Source: Antedon mediterranea (taxonomy: Eukaryota; Echinodermata; Crinoidea; Comatulida; Antedonidae). Taken from it: a stretch of 64,000 bases of DNA. The DNA lies in contig NC_092677.1 in the NCBI RefSeq assembly GCF_964355755.1, positions 23,408,101 through 23,472,100 on the forward strand, given 5' to 3'. Shown piece by piece: positions 1-10,300 of this stretch; positions within the stretch are counted from its first letter, which is position 1; every line of letters starts with the position of its first letter. The translations under genes were made by a program, and so were the position numbers. The notes beneath the pieces were generated by a model, which ran no database searches, was not told where the DNA came from, and was given only the letters and a program-made list of their open reading frames with translations.

Positions 1-3000
1 TTGGCATTTTGACGGTGTGAGTGTATCCAAAAGTTCGAAGCAGTCGATTTGGCCTCTTCATGCGGTCATAAATGAACTGCCACCAAAAAGAAGGTAGATT
101 TTTGTGGGCTTTTTTATTCACTCACTCTCCCCTTTACCGCTGGACCACTGTTCCTCATGTAACCGCATTTTAAAACTTAGATTAACTATTTTGATGTTTA
201 ATGTTACAGGTTCAATAAGAATCGTATTCTTATGTTTGGCCTATGGTCTGGAGACAGTAAGCCTCAAATGCCATCGTTCATGATACCATTGACGCCCATT
301 ATTAACGATCTGTATAACAATGGTAAGAAATATAATTTGTTGTAATGTTTACGTTTCTTTCTCTTAATTTACGAGTTTGCGCCAGTGTTGGTCAAACATT
401 GTATTTGTAACGTGTTGTTCCAATAATCAAAATATTAGAAAGCAGAAAAGGTGTTCGTTTACCACGGACTAACACTTTATAGGCCTACTGTATTAATTAG
501 GTTAGTGGCCGGAACTAAACACCGTAGCGTAGGGATGATTTCCGGACACCATGTTATTTATTTAAGCCTATTAAATTCCTAGAAATGCATATCGGTCCGT
601 GGAGATCGGTCCATGAACTATTTTCCACTATTATATGTTCGCGCAACTCAAAAGCGTCAGCTTATACGCATGCGTATTCATTTTCCAATTTCCAAATCCC
701 ACTCTTAGGAGGCATGCGTCGTGTAAGCTGAGCTGAGGTGGTGAGGTGATGATTCGCGCAGCGCAAACAAATTCGCCTTTCCGATTTTTCGGAACATGAA
801 TACGCAATACTGTAGTATAAAACCTTGCGCCTACATTGCTGGTTTGCTTATCGTTTCCAGCAAATTTTGTCAAATCGTATAACATATGACCGGAGTGGGG
901 GTTTGGGGTGTAGACTTCCTCCAAGTGTTAGAACGAAGACGACTAACAGATAACATTAATAATAATAGTTAGGCTAGACTAGAGGCCCTCCATCGGCCCT
1001 ACTTTGTCTCTACGTTCTGAACTAGGCCTACACTCTTTTTGGCCCTAGACTAGTCACTAGTGGTGGTGTATGTAAGCTAGTGTTTTAGTGCGACTAGGCC
1101 TATGTTAGACAAGTAACTAACTAAAGTAATAATTAATATAGTATAACCTAGCTAGGCCTAGGCCTAGATATAGAGACAGCATAAAACAAAGAAGGTGGTA
1201 TAAAATTACAAATATCTATGATTATTTAGTATAGTAGCATGTATTTTGAAGTTGATTCTTTTTAGTGGTTTAACACAGTGTAAACTATAGGTAGGGATAC
1301 CGAGAGCTGACTCCATTTTCATTACCACGATTAAACAGCGCGCACGTTACTATGCGCGCAATGTCATTGACGCGGTGTTTTTTTACTTTGGTAAACACTT
1401 TTTATTAGGTAATTGTTCTGAAAATAAATAAATTATAAATATATCCTTTTGAGTATATATTTATTTACCTATTATTCTATAAGATCAAGTATTTTTTATT
1501 TCCATTTCATTCAACCAAAAATGTGAATATAGTGGTTAAAAGATCGTTATCGCCTAGCGCGTATAGCTTTTGTTTACTACGAAACCCTCGGAAGGCTCAA
1601 TGACCTACCATTTCAACCTTATTTTTGTAGTTGAGCCTCTTATGACCTCAAAATGTTTTTTATTCCTACACCAAGATAATATAGTTCCACATACCATGTG
1701 CTTGTTACTAAGAAAAATATTAATTTTAACTGCTAAAAAAACAATTTTATCCCGATATGAGGCCTTTATGATTCGAATATTTCATAGTAACAACCCATAT
1801 ACCATAAAAAATATCCGTTTAGTCCATTTTTTAAATAATTTTTGAAAAATTCCGAGGGGCTCAACTACAAAAACGCCATTTTATGGTATGATGTCATCGC
1901 AAGCCAATCAAACCTCCGCTCCGCAAGTCCCACGGTTGAACGATTTTGGATTCTCGCCCTTTGATTGGTTGACGCCATTCAACACACAGCGGAATAATTT
2001 TCTCGCGAGTGCCGTGAAGTCACATGGTGTCAGGCCTGTCCAATTACACAGGAAAATAATGCATTGAAATTCTTCGAACGAGGTTAAATAAACACTCTTT
2101 TTTATACAATAAATAAGTAATATCATATTTTATTGAATTTTACAATGTTGATATATAAAATATGTTACTTAAAATCGTGATTTTATATAATTATTTTTAC
2201 GAAAAATGACTAGTTCATACAATTGTCGACTGAGGGCGCAATTTGTTTATATCGTTCGTGGCTAAAAACGATCATTTTCGGCGATGTTTTAAACCCTATA
2301 TTTCGAAAAGTACAAGTCATATTTTCATAATTCTTTCTTTATTATAATATTGATACAAAATACTAACAGGCAATGTATAATTTGTTTGAAAAATATTAAC
2401 TTTTAATTTTACATCGTTATCCCTACTATAGGCCTAGGTTATGTAAATTTATGACATTTTATGACATGACAACTTTTAAATTAACAATTTATTAAACAAT
2501 TGTTAACATTTTAAACATTTTTTTCAAACTTCACAATTTGCTTGATGAGTTTGCCAGTTAAATTTAAAACATTATAATTTATCGTAACATTTAAAATACA
2601 CTGTAATTGACCGCTTCATTGGTTCCTTTATTACTCAAAATAAACCATTGAATTGTGGTTTGAGAGTGATTACAACAGCTAAAATTGTTTATTTGCCTTT
2701 TTAATTATGTCTGCTGCCTTTGTCTTGATTTTCTTTGTAACACTTTGTATGGCTAATTGTTTATATCTCATTTATATACTGTACTTATGCATAGTACTGT
2801 AGTTATAATTGTTGTCTGCCTTTGGAATTATTGTTCATTCCTAATGATGCTCAAAAAATAAAGATCAAAATGTTGAATCATGGCTTCCCCGTATTATTTA
2901 ATATTTTTATTAATCAGTTTTAGATATTAACATGATTTCCCACATGATCAATAATATAGCTTAATTATCTCAATAGTAATAGTTTATGATTAATTTTTGT

Positions 3001-6000
3001 ATTATTCTCCTTTGTTTTAAAATATTTCAAATGAGTGACTGACACATACATGTACCTATAGACTCCCATTAGTCATAAGTTTAACCAAAATGATAAAAGT
3101 TTAGTAATGCTGCCATCAGATTCTTAAAAACGTCATCTTGAATCTACTGTTTTATTTTGTGTTTTATGTTATAGATATTTTATATTGTCAATTGTTTATT
3201 TTAAATAGGAATAAGCATCGGTGGACGTGAAGTTAAGGTTTTATTCCATGTAGGGACCATGGATTTGTTGGCCATGTGTTTGACCAAAAACATGCAACAG
3301 TTTAATGGCAAACATGGCTGTGGAATGTGTGAAGTGTCTTCTGTCCGCGTACCTAAAGGAAAGGGAAGCGTATCTGTATATCCATGGATTCCTGCCAAAC
3401 CCAAACTGCGTACTGCCAATGACATGATGGAGCAGGCAAAAGAAGCCATGCAAACTAAAGACTGTGTAAGTAGACCAATAGTTTTTTTATAGAAAAGTAG
3501 TTTAGGTAGGGTTTGTTTTTTGGCAGTTATTTAAACAATTAAATTTACCTTTATTTTTATTTTATTTCCTAGGTCAAAGGAATAAAGGGATATACTATGC
3601 TATCCAAGATAACATATATCGACCCAGCTACAGACATTGTAGTCGATTACCTTCATGGTGTTTGTTCTGGCTTGATGAAGAGCATGCTAAAAGTGTTGTT
3701 ATTTGATCGCAGCAAACCGTGCTACATTGGTGATCAGATGACCGAGCTGGATGCGCGTTTGTGTGCAATCAAACCTACTGACTGTATTACTAGAACACCA
3801 AGGTCGATTGGAGAAAATTTTGCAGATATCAAAGGTTAGGCCGAACTATTGACTTTATTTTATTATACATATTGCAGTTTTTAATCTTGTGTAAACTAAA
3901 AAAAAAAAAACTCTTCTATTTTTTCAAGGGATAAGCTAAAGCTGTTCCTGTGTTGGGTTTAAGGAACACGAAAATAAGAAAGTATATATTATGTGTACTG
4001 TATTGTTTTTTATTAATTTTGATGTATAACGATATTAATTGATTATATTTTCAGCGGCTGAATTTCGTGCCTTCCTCATATATTATGGATGTGCCGTTTT
4101 TAAGGGTATCTTGCCAGAAGAGTATTATGTCCATTTTTGTTTGCTTTCATCTTCAATTTATATTTTAATGCAAGAAGAAATTACCCAAAATGAATTGGCA
4201 GTGGCAGAGACCAACTTACAAAAGTTTTATTACTTGTTCACTGACCTGTACGGTAAGTATTTTTAAGAGAATTGAAGAAACTATCTAGTGTTATTAAAAC
4301 AAACAAAAAACAGTCCTATTTAGTAATGTTTAACAACTTTTCACATCATTGTATGGTTTTAAATTTAATAAAAACAATATTTCTCACATCAATACTGATG
4401 TTAGAAACATGTAGTAATAGATCAATATGCCTCTTTTGTTTTTGCAGGTAAAGAAAATTGTACCATAAATTTGCACAACACCTGTATGCATCTTGTGGAT
4501 TGCGTAAGAAATGCAGGCCCTTTGTGGGCATTTGGGTGTTTTGCATTTGAAAGCAATTGCGGACAGATGGCCAAATTTGTACGTGGCACTCGACATTGTG
4601 GGATGCAGGTAAAGCAATTGTTTCAGATTTATTTTTTTAAAATGTATATATAATATAACTTGCACTGATGAAGGGCTAGTGTTGGCCAAAAGCTTAGCTA
4701 ATTTTAATGGATATTTATTTTTTATCTCCATTGAGATCCAGCCACAGCATTGAAATTTGTTCGATAATTTGCCTTTGAAATAACTAAGCTTTCACTTTTC
4801 AGAAATTGTGCCTCCTTCATAATATTTCATTCATTTTATTTATATATATATTTTTATTATTATTTGTTACTACCTCATTTTTCTTTAACTATGAACATTG
4901 TGCTGTATTTATATATTATGAAGGAAATAAATATTATGAAATGAAAATATAAAAATAAACAATTGTCTAATTTAAAAATCATTTTATCATATTTTTGTAG
5001 GTTGTAAACAATTACAAATATTTACAACGAGTTAAAACACTGGCAACTGAATCCAGAAGTCCTAGAGTTAAACAGCTCATTGGGAAAATGACTGGAGAAA
5101 AAACAATGTGAGTAACTTTTTTTTACATTATCACTTACAGTAATTCCTGTAATAACCATGTAATTCAGCAGTTATGCTGCTAATTGGTTTTTTTTGTGTT
5201 ATCAATAAATAACAATTAAAACCATGAATGTGTAAACATTGTTTCTGTATTAAAAGCTATAGCTCTTTGTTTAGCACAGGGCCTATTGTTAATTCGAACT
5301 TTGACTCTTCATTTTGTCAATGTTATCTTGTTGAAGCATTAAATCACTTAATAGACTTAATTTCTATTTATCTTATCTGCCTTAGCTTTAAAACGCTGCA
5401 TATTTAATATTTTTTTTAAATAGATTCTACACAGCAATTGTATACTTTCAGATTTATTTTTAAAAATGTATATATAATATAACTTGCACTGTAAGGGCTA
5501 GTGTTGCCCGATAGCTCTGCTAAATTTCTGCCTGTTTTAATTATCGTTTTGATTTAGCTTTTCGCTTTTTTTTGTATCTCCATTGAGATCCAGCCACTGA
5601 TACCCACAGCATTGTCATTTTTTCAGTAATTTGCCTTTGGATTTATAATATAACTTGCACTGATGAAGGGCTAGTGTTTTCAGAAATTGTGCCTCCTTCA
5701 TAATATTTCAAACATTTTATTTATATCCAAAGACAAATTACTGAAAAAATGACAATGCTCTGGGTATCAGGGGTTGGATCTCAATGGAGATACAAAAAAA
5801 AAGGGAAAAGCTAAATCAAAACGATAAAGTAAAACCGCAAGAAAAGTTAGCAGAGCTTTCGGGCAACACTAGCCCTTCATTTATATGTATATTTTTATTA
5901 TTATTTGTTACTACCTTATTTTTCTTTAACTATGAACTTTGTACTGTATTATTTATATATTATATGTTATGAAAGAAATAAATAATATGAAATGAAAATA

Positions 6001-7323
6001 TAAAAATAAACAATTATCTAATGCTGCTAATTGGTTTTTTGTTATCAATAAATAACAATTAAAACCATGAAATGCGTAAACATTGTTTCTGTATTAAAAG
6101 CTATAGCTCTTTGTTTAGCACAGGGCCTATTGTTAATTCGAACTTTGACCCTTCATTTTGTCAATGTTATCTTTTTAAAGCATTAAATCACTTAATTTCT
6201 ATTTATCTTATTTGCCAATTTTTTGTTGTTGTACCATTTTTTTTGTCAAGGTTCTGTTACACTGTTTTTATTTATGTACCAAAAAATGATACCTGAAATT
6301 CATGCCTTCTGCTTTATATTAGCTTTAAAACGCTGCATGTTTAATTTTTTTTAATAGAGATTCTATACAGCATGTTGGTAGTAAACGACTGAATGAGGAT
6401 TCTATGGACACAAAAATGGTCACTTCCTTCTTTAACTGCAAAGTTCAAAATGTTTCAAGATATTCAAAGTTGGAAAGAAAGTTTGACACAATTTACTCCG
6501 AAGATTGCAATAAGATAAAAAAAAGGATTGCCAATGTTGTCCAGTTCCGTGATGAAGAAGATGTAAAAATCGCAAGAATTAAATACTTTTTAGATGCCGA
6601 TGGTAAAAATGTGGCTGTTGCGCGTGTGGCAACCATAACGTGTGAGAATGTTTATAAAGAAGGAAACAATGCGCTTTGGGTAAAAGCCAACATATGCGAA
6701 GACACTGGAAATTATGCAAAACGCATACAATTTGAAAGGTAAAATCAATTTTATCAAATCCATACAATAATGTGAACTCATTGAGCAAATTTAAACATAA
6801 TATTACTAGTTAGATAAATAGCAATTCATTGTTCTTGCAGTAAATAAATTATTGTGTTTAAGTGAATGCATATGTACATTTAAGTACACCGAAAGCAAAC
6901 ATGAATTGTACAATTTTCATTCGATTTAATCTATAAACAGAAAGGAAAAAAATGTCAATATTTTCCATGTTTTTTTAGCACAATATAAAGATGTTTAAAT
7001 ATCCACATTCTTTACACTACTGTAATGTGCTTAAGCAAATTTAAACTTAATTACAAGTTAGATGAATAGAAATTCATTGTTTTTGCAGTAAATAAATTAT
7101 TGTACAATTTCCATTTGGTTTGATCAATAAACAGTTGAATAACAAAAAAATTGTTAATATTTTAACACAAAATAACGATTTTTTTTTTTTTTTTTTTTCA
7201 TTTTTTAGTATTGAACTTCACATTATAAGAGTTGAAAATATCCTGAAGAAGGTTGTGTATATGGAAACTGATTTAGATGGAGGCATAGCTATTCCTATTG
7301 CTTGTAGGTGGGAACACGACTGA
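1..7323 (+). CDS. Transposase-like protein, CACTA/Tnp2-type group (5' partial)
   Basis: Nine exons join in one open frame: 1-93, 210-322, 3209-3465, 3573-3834, 4055-4252, 4448-4608, 5001-5107, 6358-6738 and 7209-7323 (stop TGA 7321-7323), giving 561 residues with the start outside the window. Every junction is GT-AG and phase-consistent. Recognisable blocks in order are DGVSVSKSS, INELPPK, LFGLWSGDSKPQM, FNGKHGCGMCE (a possible zinc-binding CxxC), VVDYLHGVCSGLMK, AEFRAFLIYYG, LYGKENCTINLHN and GPLWAFGCFAFE. This order is what I know from animal 'transposase domain-containing' proteins related to plant Tnp2/DUF4218 CACTA transposases; the family name is recalled, not searched. The catalytic triad was not assigned. 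No frameshift or stop interrupts the frame, so it is either a young transposase or a domesticated gene. Its last exon overlaps the last exon of the BEN gene on the other strand. Confidence is high that it codes, moderate for the superfamily. Confidence 0.83.
323..3208 (+). other. Intron of the transposase-like gene
   Basis: This 2.9-kb intron has donor GGTAAG after 322 and acceptor AG at 3207-3208. A 1.15-kb inverted-repeat element fills 1285-2431. The rest is AT-rich with scattered GGCCTA words. No coding exon was seen in it; a 97-codon open stretch on the minus strand at 631-924 has no recognisable content. Confidence 0.7.
1285..2431. mobile_element. Non-autonomous inverted-repeat element, copy 1
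   Basis: The left end CTATAGGTAGGGATACCGA (1285 onward) is inverted at the right end as TCGTTATCCCTACTATAG (2414-2431), about 18 bp with small differences. Inside is a second inverted pair: TTTTTGTAGTTGAGCCTC near 1622-1639 and a complementary GGCTCAACTACAAAAA near 1858-1873. A related sequence occurs at about 10448-11459 inside the hAT-type element of the BEN gene; both share GGCTAAAAACGATCATTTTC and the TGATGTCATCG region. No coding capacity was seen. The superfamily is unknown. Confidence 0.6.
4609..6373. repeat. Tandem intragenic duplication around exon 7
   Basis: The stretch 4609-5443, which holds exon 7 (5001-5107) and a copy of the exon 8 acceptor, is followed by a second diverged copy at about 5441-6373. 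Shared blocks are CAGATTTATTTTT next to GCACTGATGAAGGGCTAG, ATTATTATTTGTTACTACCT, ATGCTGCTAATTGG and AGCACAGGGCCTATTG. The second copy lacks exon 7 and its flanks but keeps the functional exon 8. The first copy has only a stub of exon 8 (about 5424-5438), fused to sequence like the start of intron 6. Confidence 0.75.
5495..5880. repeat. Long inverted repeat inside transposase intron
   Basis: The arms at about 5495-5640 and 5727-5880 are inverted copies. GTATCTCCATTGAGATCCAG and CAGTAATTTGCCTTTGG in the left arm match CAATGGAGATAC and CAAAGACAAATTACTG in the right arm. Both carry the block GGGCTAGTGTTGCCCGA followed by AGCTCTGCTAA. A transcript could fold into a hairpin of about 150 bp. It looks like one repeat inserted head-to-head with another copy. 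Confidence 0.7.
6782..7140. repeat. Short direct duplication in the last transposase intron
   Basis: The block GAGCAAATTTAAAC ... CATTGTTCTTGCAGTAAATAAATTATTG near 6783-6856 recurs at about 7033-7103 with small changes. Both copies contain TTGCAG, a possible decoy acceptor. The true acceptor used for the last exon is the AG at 7207-7208 after a long T tract. Confidence 0.5.
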
Positions 7324-10300
7324 TCTCTGTGATGGTTGCTGTTGTTCAGTCAGCGGTGTCCTATAAAATGATTGCTGTGGTTGGTTCGCATTGTTAGACC
7401 TTTGATGGTTTTCGGCAGCATGATTGTTATATTGCCACGAAGGTTCTTCCCGAGGCTGCTGTTGTTCCAAACTAGTGAAATGAAGATGAAGAAGTCAAAA
7501 TGTCATATCAAATCAAAAGGTTCTTTTCAGAACCACAAAATTACAGAAAGAGATTTGAATTTGCAATTTTTATCCACGTATGGCTTAAAATAAAACACAA
7601 CCACATATTGTTCTTCCATTGAAAACCCTAGATTCACTATATTCCATCTACAGAACTAATTTAAAATATCGATATACCTTAGTGATTTTTGTCTAATCCT
7701 AACCATTTCTTGCCTTTTCTTGGAAATGACTTCACGGATGCTTGTCCTCGGTGTGTTTGGAAAAAGCTTTCTGGTAAAATCTATGCCAAATAAATCAAAA
7801 TGTGTTAATTGCATTCAAAAACTGCACAATGTCATAACAAAACCCCATAGTAAGTGTGCGGAACAGTTTGCATTTCAAAGTGATTCTTAATAAAAAACAC
7901 ACATTTTTCACAAAAAAATATTAGAGATGGGAAATGCATTCAAATTAATTCTGATAACATTTTTAAACAGTGTAAAATTTGTCTCCCCTGTATAACACAG
8001 TTTAAATTACCTGTAATAGCACCCAGTCGGATTGGGTCTAAAACTTGGCGCTGGAGGCCATCTCGATTCTTGGTGGCAGAGAAAGAGCAACGATACATCT
8101 CATCTGAATCGAAAAAATGGTTCACTAAAATTCTTGTGCACTTCGAAAAAGTTGAGCTTGATCTGCATTCAGATTGAATGTGTTCCGGAATTTTCTGCAA
8201 AATTAAAATATGGTTGTCAGTTAATAAGTTATTCCACCTTCTTAAAACAAAATTACCACAATGACAGTAATTTTTAAATACTGAATAGAATTGTATGGCT
8301 TACAAATCAACACATACTGATAATAGTTAGTGCAAAACTTACTTTTAAGAAATCATCTATCTCTTTCTGCTGTCGAGATTTCTGAGGAGGGCCTGGGGTG
8401 CGATTTTCTATCTGTAAAATAATTTCATATACTGTGCTATCTCAAATATTTTGAAATCTTTTTATTAATCATACAATCGGAATATAATACAAATCGGAGA
8501 TTTTTTTTGGTAACAAAATACTTGTTCTCATATAAAATAACAACTTTAAATTTTGGTGGCCAAAATGTCAATAGTTTGAATGAAATTACCTTGGCATGCA
8601 AACTACTTATTTGTTCCTTCATCACCTTGTTGTCCTCCACAAGAAAGTTGACCTGGGTGCAGAGTTCCTTTACGGTTCGTAAAAGTGTGCTGTGCTCATT
8701 TGTGGATACTGGTGTTGTAAATGGAGAATTTGTTGATTGCTGCAAAGGTTTGTATGGTGTTGGTCGTAATGGTGCATTTGATGATGAAGGTAAAGGTGGA
8801 GATGAAGGTAAAGGTGGAGATGGTGATCGTCCAGATGACATTGATGTTGAAGTTGATGGTGCTGGCGACAGTTCTTGTGGAGGCTCTTGTGAAGGCGAGG
8901 GTTCTTGTGAAGGTGATATTTCTCTAAAAGGTGATGGTTCTCGGGAAGGGGAAGATGCTTGTGCTTGTGGTGACTGTGATTTGGTGGCATTTGTTTGAAA
9001 CAGCTTTCCACACATTGCAAAAGCAGTGCCTGCAACATCATCTCTTCTTTCTAAAATAAACATATAAAAATGCCTGAAGAGTTTTTTTTTAAATTAATTA
9101 AAATATATTTACTCATAAAATACAATAGAGTAATAAGATCAGAACATACCTTTTCTTTGTAATGCTACTGCTGCAAACAAATAAATAAAATATATATTCA
9201 TTATAATAATATATTTGTGAATATTTTGGTGTAGAAAATACATACGACACATGACTGTAGAGGAATTGATATTGATTATATTGTTCCATAGTATATTATA
9301 TACAATTTATATAAAACTTACTCATATTTTTTGTCTTCTTTTCTTTGTTTTTGTCTGAAATTTTAGATAAATTTTGAAGTACCTTGGTTATTTTTTATTT
9401 ACAGTATTCTGTCCTACTTATTTACAAGCTTGTCTTTTTCAAGAATTCAAATATTTTAAAACATTCAAGAAAGGTTTATAAATTCATTTAGCTTGGCATA
9501 ATTAAGACAATAAAATAACATAGAAAAATACATCAAATTGCAAGTTGACTGTTCCAACTTAAACAATCTATAATTTTACATTGCATATCTAACCTCATTT
9601 TGCGTTGCATTACTTAAAAGTTTGCCATAAGAATAAAAAAAGGATATTGTAAATTACTTAAAATTAATTGATATCTTACCTTCCTTTTTCTTCGCTTTTC
9701 TCTTCTTTGATTTTTCTTCTGTGGACTCTAAAGAGTAAATTAAGAAATTGTTATCAAATGGAGGAAAACAAAATATGATTCACTTTAGCTAACCTTTCAG
9801 GGTATTTTATTTACATGTATAATGTATGTTATTCAATAATCACCAACTATCGGTGTCAGTGATCTATTAAATCATCCAGCTAAGGTGTACTGTATGTTTT
9901 GTTGTATTGTATATTTACAGTAGGTTTTATCATATTGCTAAAAGATTAAGGCTACTAATTTAAATAATAGATTTTAAACCCATTTTTAATATTCTGAGAA
10001 TGTTTTAACTTTTTTAAGATTTTATTTACTGTTTTTTGGCTGTTTCCCAATCATCAGCATTGCTAATTTAGGGCGCTTTCTCTATATAATCTATTATATA
10101 ATCACTTTCCACTCGGGAAGTGAGCCTTTCACTTCCTTTGTTCTAGCATGCATCAATAGCCTTTTATATTTTTGCAACTGTGTTCTTAATTACTAATAAC
10201 TTAATTACGTTTTAGTAAGTGGTTTTCGACTTAAAACGTAAATATTGAGTACTTTGCGTGCGGAGTGAGCAACAATGGGCTGGGGCATTTTAGCCATACA

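Noticed and set aside
8507-8998. 163-codon plus-strand open frame
   Set aside because: It is antisense to the Ser/Pro-rich exon of the BEN gene, whose repeats keep the other strand open. The BEN exon has correct splice sites and phase; this frame does not.
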